A model generated the notes under the pieces. The model did no database searches. It was not told where the DNA came from and saw nothing but the letters and a program-made list of their open reading frames with translations. A stretch of 64,000 bases of DNA from Sipunculus nudus. Lineage: Eukaryota > Annelida > Sipuncula > Golfingiida > Sipunculidae. Both the position numbers and the translations under genes were made by a program. The stretch spans positions 14,721,664 to 14,785,663 of the forward strand of contig CM049315.1 of NCBI GenBank assembly GCA_026874595.1. The letters run 5' to 3'. Positions 47,048 to 58,899 of this stretch are shown one piece after another (the first letter of the stretch is position 1; every line of letters begins with the position of its first letter).

Positions 47048-48405
47048 TGTGACAGGTTCTCTAGATTTCAGATTCTATACAGATGGCAATCGGACTGAAT
47101 CACTTATCCTGCTTTTAGCGATTCCTTACATTGATTTTCAAAAACCGTTTGCAGGAATATCAATTTCAAGGTCTAATTTTCTCCGTCCGGCATTGCAACT
47201 AGAATATTAGTCAAGGTTTTGGTTCTTGATTGAGTGTGCTTCAGTTTTTGAGACCAAAGTCTGTTCCAGCACACCTGTCTACCTATTTTCTTTGTGATTA
47301 TTTTTTTTGTGAGTCAAAGAACGCCAAAAGTTTTTTGCTCCTAGGATAGAAAGTGGAAAATGCGTAATTAACTTTTATGGAAATACTAGCCTCACTTACT
47401 TTCCTGTAAAAGTATTCAAACCCATTTTATGGCAAACCTGTATATTCTGAAGTTGTTGCGGATCCACAACTGTGATACAATCACAGTTGTGGGAATGGCC
47501 TGTACAGTTAGGCCTTGTAATGGTGAAATGGTAGACACTGGAAGAAGGCACCAAAAGAAACTCTTAAAACTACTAAATATACACACCAAAATGCATCCGT
47601 TAGTGTCTTTGGTAGTAAATTGGTCTTTCTTGCAACTTTACCACGTTCTTACCTTGATATATAAATGAATATTATCCCTAACGATCCTTGTAAGCCCGCG
47701 GTGATTTCAACATAACAATATATACAGGAATTTGTAATGAGCGGACGTTGATCGACTGGTACCCGCCACCGAGATTTATTATCGCCCGCTTTTTCCGGTT
47801 CAAACAGCGATAAGATCAGAGCGGGTTCCCAGTCTAAATACCGTTGCAAAGGACTGTGGGTCACTTAATGTAATCATGGCGGCTTGTTCTCTATGTAAAC
47901 ACATCAGCTCTTGGCAAAATTATGGATACGTAGGGCTATTGAGCATTATTTTGGTGCCAATACTTCCCAAGACGTTGTTGACGGAGAGGAGCAGAGCGGA
48001 TCGGAATCACACGTCTTTGGCCGAGACAAATTCTGAAGCGACATCTTGCCACCAATCCATGAAATGGGCATGGTAGGGAACAGTTATGACGTCATAAAAG
48101 AATTTTTTTACAAAGATTCACCCATATTCACGGAACCAACAATCAACAGGCGCCGACCCCTGTTTAATGCACCGCTTCACAATTACGTCATATTACTTCA
48201 TATCCATATCCAAGGAAGATGAACAATGGCCACATGCTAGGGACGCCATAAACAACGGATATACATGAGTCATGTCATCAGGCTGTTAAGTGAATAATAT
48301 TTATATCGTAAGCAGGTAAAGTACCAAAAATTACGCATTTTCCTCTTTCTGCGTTTGGTGCAAATTTTGTTTGGCAAGTTTGTCTTACCTGGAGATTATC
48401 GCAAA
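47048..48405. other. Unassigned DNA with a perfect short hairpin
   Basis: No gene is recognised. It contains the 13-bp perfect hairpin at 47464-47492. Confidence 0.5.
47464..47492. repeat. Perfect hairpin, 13-bp stem and 3-nt loop
   Basis: CCACAACTGTGAT (47464-47476), loop ACA, ATCACAGTTGTGG (47480-47492). It is shorter than a miRNA precursor. No poly(U) tract follows, so a terminator role is not implied. Confidence 0.85.
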
Positions 48406-48441
48406 ACAAGTGACCCCTGGGTCATGACGCTCAGCCGACTG
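48406..48441 (+). repeat. Second copy of the 36-bp motif at 1589-1624
   Basis: ACAAGTGACCCCTGGGTCAT followed by GACGCTCAGCCGACTG. It ends about 37 bp before the SINE at 48478. Confidence 0.4.
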
Positions 48442-48477
48442 ACATGTTGACAATATGTCCTTGAACAGGAATCTAAT

Positions 48478-48719
48478 AGGGACCTGGACAGCTGAGTGGT
48501 AAAACGCTCGGCCTTCTCCGTTGGCGACCCCGGTTTGATTCCCGGTGTGGCTATAAGAATGGGTTGTAGTGGCCCATCCAAGGTCGGTAGTTTTCTCCGC
48601 GTCCTCCGGTTTCCACTACCCTTACCGACAACCGAGCGCCAACAACCGTGCCATGGAGAGTGCCTCGTATTACTTATTATAACTAGTTGTACAATCCATG
48701 TAAAATAAATAAAATTTAT
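48478..48719 (+). mobile_element. tRNA-derived SINE, most complete copy
   Basis: The head has box A (CAGCTGAGTGG, 48489-48499) and box B (GGTTTGATTCC, 48532-48542). The middle (48590-48615, TTTTCTCCGCGTCCTCCGG) resembles the V-SINE conserved domain. A family-specific body with CCGACAACCGAGCGCCAAC follows, then the tail TTGTACAATCCATGTAAAAT with short AAAT repeats. It would be transcribed by RNA polymerase III from the internal boxes and mobilised by a partner LINE, which is not visible here. Copies at 30579-30748 and 17892-18080 show the family is dispersed. Confidence 0.8.
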
Positions 48720-48721
48720 AA

Positions 48722-50509
48722 GATAATATAGGTGACATCATCATCCATGCATATTAGATTAAGTTCATCATGACCCATTAGCACACCAAATTTGATGACA
48801 ATCCAACCAACCTTTCCTAAGAAACCTGGCAATTTGTGTATATTTTTCATTTCTTTTTGGATGCTCAAACATACTCCAAAACTATGAGAATATAGGTCAC
48901 AGTGTCCCAATTTCAGGTTTTAAGGGGAGGACTATGTTATGAGAACTCAATTATGCAAGGGGTGCTTATAAGCCCCATAGCTCAGAGAATATGGGTAACA
49001 AAAACCTAATTTCAGGTTTCCACGGAGATATTTTTATTGACCTCCCAGCATGTCAAGATGGAAGATTCTAGGTCAAGTGGTTACAATCTGTGCCCTGTTG
49101 AGATGACCTCACCTTTTAAGGGCTCAAAAAAAGAGAAAAAAAATAAAAAATTGGAAAAATACAGGTGGTGCCACCAGTCAGCAGGAATTGATGAAACACT
49201 CCATGATGAATATGAATGCAAAGAATCATGGCAATCAATGAACTATTTGTTGAGATACTTGAGCTTTTGTATCAAATTTTCTATTATTCTGGGGGGTTCT
49301 TCGGAACCCCATAGCTCAAAGAATATGGGTAACAGAGACCTTATTCCAGGTTTCCACAGAGACTTTTCATGGGCCTCCCTGCAAATTAAGACAGAAGATT
49401 CTAGGTCCAGTGGTTACAATTTGTGCCCTGTTAACAGATGACCGCATCTTTAAAGGTCTCAAAAATAGGGAAAAAACAGTAAAAAAATACAGGTAGCGCC
49501 ACCAGTCTGCAGAAACTGATGAAACAATCCATGATCAATAGCTATGCAAAGAATCATGGTGATCAATGCATTAGTTGTTCAGATACTTCAGCTGTTGTAT
49601 CAAATTTTCCATTATTCTGGGGTGTACTTCGCAGCCCCATAGCTTGAAGAGTATAGGTAACAGAAACTTTATTCCAGGTTTCCACAGAGACTTTTTATGA
49701 GCCTCCCGGCATATCAAGACAGAAGATTCTAGTTCCAGTGATTATGATTTGTGCATTGTTAACAGATGACCGCATCTCAAGAGGTCTCAATAATGGAGAA
49801 AATACCGTAAAAATCGAAAAAATACAGGTAGTGCCATCAGTCTGCAGACACTGATGAAACACTCCATGATCAATATATATGCAAAGAATCATGGTGATCA
49901 ATGCATTAGTTCAGATACTTTAGCTTTTGTATCAAACTTTTCATTATTCCCGGGGGGGGGGGTACTTCGGAGCCCAATAACTCGAAGAATATGGGTAACA
50001 GAGATATTATTCTAGGTTTCCACAGAGACCTTTCATGGGCCTCCCTGCATATTAGGACAGAAGATTCTAGGTCCAGTTGTTATGATTTGTGCATTGTTAA
50101 CAGATGACCACATCTTAAGAGGTCTCAAAAATAGAGAAAAAAAATCGTTAAAAAAAATACAGGTAGCGCCATCAGTCTCCAGAAACTGATGAAACGCTCC
50201 ATGATCAATATCTTTGCAAAGAATTATGGTGATCAATGCATTAGTTGTTCAGATTCTTGAGCTTTTGTATCAAATTTTCCATTATTCTGGGAGGTACTTC
50301 GGAGCCCCATAGCTCAAAGAATATGGGTAACAGAAACCTAATTCCAAGTTTTCAAGGAGAATTTTCATGGACCTCCCTGGATGTCAAGTAAGAAGAATTC
50401 AGGTCCAGCGGTTACGATTTGTGCCCTGTTAACGGACAGACGGTCGGACGGACGACGGACAAATGGTAATCGCTATAGCTCAGATGACTTACAGTCAGCT
50501 GAGCTAAAA
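48722..50509 (+). mobile_element. Array element B, copy 2
   Basis: Unit anchors of the type AGGTAGCGCCACCAGTCTGC start at 49163, 49491, 49826 and 50161 (period 328-335 bp). Each unit has GAATATGGGTAACAGAGACC. The end carries a reduced ACGG/ACGAC tract (50432-50460), ATCGCTATAGCT, and the hairpin AGCTCAGATGAC / CAGTCAGCTGAGCT (50477-50505), as in copy 1. 48722-48950 is probably the element's own unique 5' part, since it follows the SINE tail directly, but this is unproven. In this copy the central palindrome has mostly changed to GGTAGCGCC. Confidence 0.7.
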
Positions 50510-51140
50510 TCAGCAGGACAGGGGTGGTGGAACGGACTATAGACAAGGCTTTTGATGTATTGTCTTTGTCATTTTTTTTACATTACACCGGATGTTTACC
50601 GGACGAACGTAAGGTATTTCGCATCAACACAGCTTACAGATTACAGCTTGCGGCTAGAAGCCGTCACGTAAGTCGATTTGTTTAAGACCAGGAGAACAGA
50701 GCTAGCCAGATGACAAACAACACCATATAAGAAAGGATGTGTTATGGTTGTGTAGAGATAAATGCAATGTAAATATCTGAAATATATCTAGTAAGATATA
50801 CTTATCATTAACTGCCCATAACCCGAATATTATTTAATTTAGTAATATTTCTCATTTATGTCAAACAGGTATTGTGTGTTTAATAATACAAAAGGTAATA
50901 TTCATATATTAAAAACGGAGGAAATTAAAAATACATATTAACGAATACGAAAGAGTTAAGAACACAATATATAATATAATATATCTGAGAGGAACTTTAT
51001 TTAATCATTGATGTGGAATGTTATCTTAAATCTGAAGAAAAGTGTACTTACCGCAACACCGGTGTATTTCACAGCTGAAATTTGAGAAATCCCTTTCACA
51101 CCTTAACTCGCTAATAACATAATTGTATCGCCAGACATAG
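50510..51140. other. Unassigned DNA between elements B and C
   Basis: AT-rich, with no feature recognised. CCAGACATAGTCTGG (51131-51145) overlaps the start of element C as an imperfect palindrome. Confidence 0.5.
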
Positions 51141-53077
51141 TCTGGAGATACTATGGTTTAGGCACGGTCGCGCCGCCGCCGCCGCCGCCGAGATTTCTTT
51201 TGGACACAATAACTCAAAAAATATTTCACGGATCTTTACCAAACTTGGTATATGTATAGATATGGGTGAGAGGACGACGCCTATTTAAAATGAGGTCATG
51301 ACCTCAACTAGGAAAGTGACCTTGACCTTGAATAGGTTCAATTTTGGGGAAAATCACACAAATTCTTAAATGTCTCAAGAAAACTTGCATGGATTGATCC
51401 AAAAATCAAGTTGATCGAAGATCATGGATAGGGTTGTCATGTTCCAGAAACTGGTGGCGCCACCTATTATTCTTTACTTGTTTTCATGCCGTTTAATATC
51501 CCCAAAATTGCTACTTGACAGTACTGTGAGCATTATAAGTCAAAAACTAATGGACAGATTTCTTTCATATTATGCAAATACATAGATATGGGTTATGGGA
51601 TGATGTTTATTTAAATTGGGGTCATGACCTTTCCTATGAGATCGGCCTTGAACTTGAATATTGCCATATATGGCGAAAATCACACAAAATCATTAATTTC
51701 TCAATAAGGGATGCATGCATTGGTCCAAAAATCAACTTGACCGAAGATCTTGGATAGTAATGTCATGTACCGGAAACAGGTAGCGCCACCTGTTATTCTT
51801 TTACTTGTTTTCGTGCCGTTAAATACCCCATCATTGCCACTTAACTGTACATTTATAACCTGTGAGCATTATAAGTCAAAAACTAATGGACAGATTTCTT
51901 TCATATTATGCACATACATAGACATGGGTTATGGAATGATGTTTATTTAAATTGGGGTCATGACCTTTCCAATGAGTGGCCTTGACCTTGAATACTGCCA
52001 TATATGGTGAAAATCACACAAAATCATTAATTTCTCAATAAGGGATGCATGCATTGGTCCAAAAATCAACTTGACCGAAGATCTTGGATAGTAATATCAT
52101 GTACCGGAAACAGGTGGCGCCACCTGTTATTCTTTTACTTGTTTTCGTGCCGTTTAATACCCCATCATTGCCACTTAACAGTACATTTATAACCTGTGAG
52201 CATTATAAGTCAAAAACTAATGGCCAGATTTCTTTCATATTATGCATATACATAGACATGGGTTATGGGATGATGTATATATAAATTGGGGTCATGACCT
52301 TTCCTATTAGAGTGACCTTGACCTTGAAAAATTGCCATATATGGTGAAAATTACACAAAATCATTAATATCTCAATAAGGGATGCATGCATTGGTCCAAA
52401 AATCAACATGTTCGAAGATCTTGGAAAGTATTGTCATGTACCGGAAACAGGTGGCGCCACCTGTTATTCTTTTACTTGTTTTGTGCCGTTTAATACCCCA
52501 TGATTGCCATTTATCAGTACTGTGAGCATTATAAGTCAAAAACTAATGGACAAATTTCTTTCATATTATGCATATACATGGATATGTGTTATAGGATAAT
52601 GTTTATTTGAATAGGGGTCATGACCTTTCCAATGAGTGGCCTTGACCTTGAATATTGCCATATATGGTGAAAATCACACAAAATCATTAATTTCTCAATA
52701 AGGGATGCATTGATTGGTCCAAAAATCAACTTGAACGAAGATCTTGGATAGTGTTGTCATGTACGGGAAACAGGTGGTGCCACCTGTTATTATTTTACTT
52801 GTTTTCGTGCCGTTTAATACCCTATCATTGCCACTTAACAGTATTGTGAGCACTATAAGTCAAAAACTAATGGACAGATTTCTTGCATATACATAGACAT
52901 GGGTTAGGGGATTATGTATATTGAAATTTGGATCATGACCTTTTCTAAGAGAATGACCTTTTCTATGAGTGTGGTCTGTTATTATTTGTTGCTGATGATG
53001 GGGGGCCTATTCTTAAAGGGGGGGGGGATTAATTGTCTGGGGATACTATGGCACCTGGGGTGCCAAGAAATATCTAG
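51141..53077 (+). mobile_element. Array element C (non-autonomous Helitron-like)
   Basis: It starts TCTGGAGATACTATGG (TC, as in Helitrons). It ends with TCTGGGGATACTATGG, the hairpin GGCACCTGGGGTGCC (53050-53064), nine bases, and CTAG followed by T (53074-53077), which matches the Helitron rule of a hairpin about ten bases before CTRR and insertion before T. The base 5' of the element is G, not the usual A. A (GCC)n tract follows the start (51174-51190). The core has tandem units with GGTGGCGCCACC-type palindromes at 51453, 51779, 52113, 52450 and 52773 (323-337 bp apart). Each unit also has a GGGTCATGACCT palindrome and most have a CCTTGACCTTGAA motif. Nothing coding; frames are repeat artefacts. 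Confidence 0.65.
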
Positions 53078-56000
53078 TTTTATATGCTTGATAGCACATA
53101 AAGTTTTATCAAAACACATCCAGAGGAAAATTTGTTGTATGCAATTATGCTAAATATACTTATGTGCTACGTTAAATGTTATGTGTTTTTTTGTAAGTTT
53201 TTATATATGCTAATTTGGTTCCAGGTTATTGTTTATTTAAGGTATTCGAATAAACATAAGCATGGTCATTATATCATATTATAAACATGTTATGATTGAA
53301 AGTAACATTCCATACTTGAATATGGTTGTTCATCTTACAAATTTCTCTTCACGGTATTTATATATTCTGCTTATCAAAGCGAACCATGACCCGGTTCTAT
53401 TGATTTCGAATAATGTTCCACGTTTAAAGGACACCGAAGTCCACAGAGCGAGATTTAACGAGCCAGACCTACAAACAACCGGGGTTAATTCAAATTCCAT
53501 TGCGACTTTATCTCATGCTTTTCATCTCTGAAGGAACCCGTGTGATTCTTAACTTATTTGTCCACAAATAAAGTCCTGTAACAATTTCTTATTTGAACCA
53601 GCGGCAAAAGACGATTTAGAAACTGTACTTCACAGAAACGATGAAGCAAGGGGTTAAAATGAATTTATAAAATGAAAAGGATCACTTGCTTGTTGTTTTT
53701 ACAAAAATAATGGGATAAATGCCTCTAGGACCATTGCACTTACAACACCCAACACCCAATCCTCATGTTGTCAAAGGTTAAAAAATATAAAAAATATCGT
53801 ATTCCTCTACCGAATCAAAGTAAAGGAACCTTAATTCACGATTTCAAGCAGAAGACTTTACAAGTTCACAAGAAAACACGTAAATTCTTAAATTTAATTC
53901 AAATTAATGGAGCTTCGGAGATATGAACTTCAGACGACAGGCATGAACTTAATATAACAGGCTTCTTGGTTTGAAACGTATTTAGATTTTTAACATGTGT
54001 AATTATTGAGAGAAAGAGAGGGGGAGGGAAGAAGATAATTTTCCTATAAGAGAGTCCATAATATAAAGCAATTCTTTGCCATCTTTGAAATTCAAATTAA
54101 TTTAATAACTTAAATAGAACTAGAATAAACGAGATAGGGCAACACAAATTTACAAATAATTTAATGTATTATGTATGCTGGGAACTTAACGACCAAGAAT
54201 GGAACTCTCTCTGACGGGAATGCTCATTATTTCCCTGTGCCATCGCTCTGGAGGCAACCTTCGGCAAATTGCAAGGAGTGGCTGCGTAGCGTAGCTTAAA
54301 TTTTAATGTGATGCGGGAATTCCGATGTACATGCATCATAAATTAGTTTAATTTATAATTATAGAATTTAATGAGCAATTCAGTACAATTGTACTAAAAC
54401 AAACCTCCTAAAGTGTTTTATTTTACCAAGGCATGATTATTAACCTTTTACGGGATTAGCAGAAACTGGCCTTTATATACACAAGAAGGAATTTATCTAA
54501 TCGTTTTTAGATGAGCAGGAAAATTCAAGTATAATGTTTAAACAATCACACATTATATGTCGATTAAGACGCCCGACCAGCGACCACGAAAACGCTCAAG
54601 GCCTAGTAGGAATCCCCGGATTTCCATTGTAATGGACCGTGAGATGATTAAAAGGATTCCTGGGATTTTGTTCTGGCACACAGACTCTCTGTGCATTTAT
54701 GTACACCAATTCAGGATCTGCCTAAACCTCTGGGGTATTAAGGTAGATAAAAGGAGCCCTTCATACTGAACATATTCGGAATATTAAAGGCCGTTTGGAT
54801 ACAATCCCGATGCCTTCCAAGAAGCCATACGATGCGAATCGATGGGCTTTCCAAAGACAATGAAATTAAGATAGCCCATGTTTTTGCCTGTTGCCTACAT
54901 TGTAAAATTTTTATTTTATTTGACCAACTATTTTTGTCATCCGAGGTATAGTAAGGTTACGTTCCATCTGATAAGAACTCGCGCCATGATTAGGTAAAGT
55001 GGAAATAAATTTCTCCATTGTCCTTGTATTTACAGAGAGGTTTTACGTAAATGGTGCAAATATTTCGAAATCTGAAATCGACAAACGGAATTTTAATTGG
55101 TTTGAATTTTATACCAACACACATGAACATGGAGGATAATGGTATTATGTTTGTTTATTTTTTGTTTCTTCTAAAATGATGGTCTGGTTCAAAACAGGCA
55201 GCTTGGTTAAATGATATCATCTTTATTGGATTAAAGAGCTGCAGTGGGAAAAGTTAGAATGTTACTGAATTGTATAACACAGAGGTATGAACGTTAATAA
55301 GTGCTCAAAGATTCATATCTTTGATAAACCAGATTTGGCTGGTCAGTTTTAGGAACATAAGTATTCTGGCCCGATTCCATACCTGTTGGCGTGAATACGC
55401 CTTTCAGAATAGAGAAGGCTATACGGATGCCTGTATATTTTGTGTAAGGATAGCACGTAATAATCGGGTGCTGATTCCGAGTTCTAGGTTTGAGCCAGAT
55501 ATATATTAACACCGACCATGTCAAGGACTTGGACCGATGGTTCTGAGACCAAAATCGAGACCAAGGATTCGAGATCGTCACCATGGCATGATATGTTTAC
55601 GAAACTGACAGGTACAGTCTTATATCAGTCAGTGTTCCCATAAATATAAGTGAAATTTTCGTACGTAGCGGATATTACCTTGCCACCGAAGTAATCGGGA
55701 TGGACATATGACGTCACCTTTTGTGGAGAGAACACGTTAATCAGAGACTAAATCATACATGTACGCAGTGATCTCGACATTTGTTTCACAGGAGGTCTCA
55801 ACGCAGGCCTCATCACGAGAAATATGATACAAGAAAGAGGCTTGAACTGGAATGACCTCATTAAAGATAGAGCTATAATTGTTATTCTGTTAAAAACAGC
55901 AAAATTTCTTTGTGGTTCCAGATAAAGATCCCCAATTCACAGTGGCAGTACGGTGGGACAGCTCTATATTACATTATCAAATATTTCAACCAGTTTACCT

Positions 56001-58899
56001 TTTTTTCTGCAATTACATAATTAAAATGTATTCCTTATTTCTGAAAGTAATAGAACTTTGTATTTGTCATTCATCATGCTGGCAACGGTACACCAATGAT
56101 CTCTTTCGTTTCTAAACGAATTTCGTTACATTCGTTTATAAATACATGCTGAATAAATATCTGATCTCGTCTATATTTATTGTATTTATCTATTATATAT
56201 ACCATTTAACAAATACGTTTTTGAACAAACGTCGTTAGAAGCCTGCAGGATGAGGATTCCAAAATAATCCTTTAAATTATAACAGGATCCAATAGATATA
56301 TATATTACCTGTGTTATGACGATCACCTTTATGACAACACCGATAATGTCATATAGCAAGTTATGTTTGAAGACTTAAGTTTGAAAGAAGAGAAACAATA
56401 TTGTACTGCGAATTGACATGACCGAGGTTCGTAGAAGTAAAAAATTGGTATTGAAATCAGATGCCGCCGACTCTCCTGCAGGGTAACTGAAGAGTATATT
56501 GGTACCCTTTCGGCGCTGGCCTTTACATCTTTATGCAACAGAAGAAGACGAAATATGAAATAAGTGCTGCTGTGTATAATCCACGAAGACAGGCCGGGTC
56601 TTGGGTTTATCCTTGACAGGACGGATAGAATTCCAAGTAAAACACAACAAAGACCAAAAAGAAGGATTCTCCATTCACCAGACGCCGATCAGCTGAGTCA
56701 TTTATTTTCGTAAGCGAATTAATAGGTAGAGTGATGGGCAGGCTATGACAGCTCAGAACAAAATGATAAAACACACTGTATGGGGAAAACAGTCTTTCTA
56801 CCTGCTGGGATTTGCAAATTTGATCTGCGCCAAGCCCAGGAAGCCAATATCTAAAGGCTACCTGGACTGAAAAAATGCGTGTCTGCGATATATAGCTTCC
56901 CTGTGAGAATGTATTTATCCACACACTTTCGTCAATATTAATCTTCATATTGAACTTATTAACTTGGAGTTTTTTGTTTGTTCCTAAAGATAATGGCATA
57001 TTATTAAGTTATAAATCATTAGTATATTGTCATGATTGGTGATGATACTTGGAATGCATTTTGCTTACTGAGAATGAAAGAAAAAATTTCATCTTTCTTT
57101 ACAACAAATGTACATTTATGCTAAACATCTGGTTTAGAAAGTGATTAAATATCTAACTTTTTTTCATATAATATATTTAAAACCATAATCATAAAACAGA
57201 CAACAATAGATTAAACGAATGCTTATGTTTTAGGCCCGTTACCCCTTTTACCACTACTAAAATGCTTACGTTTAAATGGTTGGTCTAATTCTACTCAATA
57301 GCGGCAGAAATGATTATAATTATCATCAGTTAATAAAGAAAAACTGGTAGAATCAGATAAATTTTCCCATGAGGTTAGAATGCACAGTTTGTGCTGAATC
57401 TGCAGATTCAGTTTCAACTCCTTCCCGTGAACATTGGTTTAAAAAAAACATGTATCGTTTCTCATAACTATTACATTGTTTTACCTGATGATTACATGAT
57501 GAACATGTTAACTATATTATATATAGACGTCTTTTTTCAATACGGCCCCCTACAGATGTTCTATGTGAGGCTGGGTATAACATCTGACCACCTCCGACAT
57601 AATTCATATGTTTTTTCAAAAGCAACGTTTATATCACACAATAATATAATCACGAACGTGCCCACGAACATGGTTCTCGAAAATTTTGCGGTATTTTTCA
57701 GTATTACAATGGCAAACGCGATGTCTTTTCTGCATAAATGCATCAAAGTAAATTTTGGATTTATTTAGTATTTTTTTTTATAATTTACAAAAGTACGTTT
57801 TCTAGAAGTAAAGGCATGTTCTTATACATAATTATCTGAAAATGAAGAATTTGTCGCTAGACAAATGTAAAGATACTTTGCCACCCGTCGTTATTCATTT
57901 AGCGTAATGTAATGAGAAGTATCGTATAAGTATTTGTGCGCTTTATTTTTTAGCACAGGAAAACAGGAATGCCCTAGATCCTTCGTGATGACCTTTGCAG
58001 GGCGACAGCTCTATGAATCGCTTCCCTGAGCGATTGAGAACCTAGAGTTGGCGCACGATCGTTCATCTACGCACATTTGGTAACGCTATAGAAATATTAT
58101 CAAATATTATCATATATTCTAGAGTTGCCCGTTTATGGAACCGCAGCATGATTCCGGTCCCTGTGTTTTTTAAGTTCAGTGTTTTTTTTAATGCACCATT
58201 TTCACTAAGCTGATCGTATGATTATACGGAGACATTCTGATGAGAGTGTAGAATTCAGAAAATACGTCTCTGTGTATATAAAAAATTACCATGCAATTTA
58301 TCAAGAAATATCTCACCCAATAACAATGAATATTGCCATTATGGAATATTATTTTCCAAGGGAATCATCACTAATAATGCAGAGGACCATAATATAGATA
58401 GACAACAATTATAAGTAAGTAATTACATATAATGTAAATGCAATCAATATTTTCATTTCTAAACCTTCGCTGATACAATGGAAGCCTGAAAGAAAAGCTT
58501 TTTTTCGGTTCTTTGAGAATATGAAGCTTACTTGAAACGGGCCATGAAGTTCAGAAGGCACTGTAGCTGGGCCGATAAAGCTGGATGAGAAGTAGTCACA
58601 AGACTCTCTAAGGTAATGATAATAAACTAATCTACGTACGGAACCAATTTCTGTTCTTTTTTTAATTTACCTGTTAAAAAAATGTGGAATATTTACCACT
58701 TTGTAGGAATAATAAAAAATATGCTTAATTATACAAACGGTAAATGCTGCATATGTACGATGCAATGTTTATCCAATTGCCAATGATACCTCCATGAATA
58801 ATCTGAAGGGATCGAGGAAAGATCACACGGGATGTCGTACTCTTTCCAAAAACTAACCCAAGAAAAACTAGAATATAGGTAGTCGAAAAGCAACTACGT
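53078..58899. other. Unassigned DNA
   Basis: No gene or mobile element is recognised. The longest frames are 56607-56999 (minus, 130 codons) and 57391-57768 (plus, 125 codons). Both are in AT-rich DNA, show no domain and lack convincing splice or start context, so I treat them as chance. Confidence 0.45.

Noticed and set aside
49037-52284. Frames of 60-134 codons in arrays B and C
   Set aside because: The same peptide recurs with each tandem unit and stops at unit edges; repeat artefacts.
56607-57768. 130- and 125-codon frames on opposite strands
   Set aside because: AT-rich composition, no motif, no exon boundaries; expected by chance in this much DNA.
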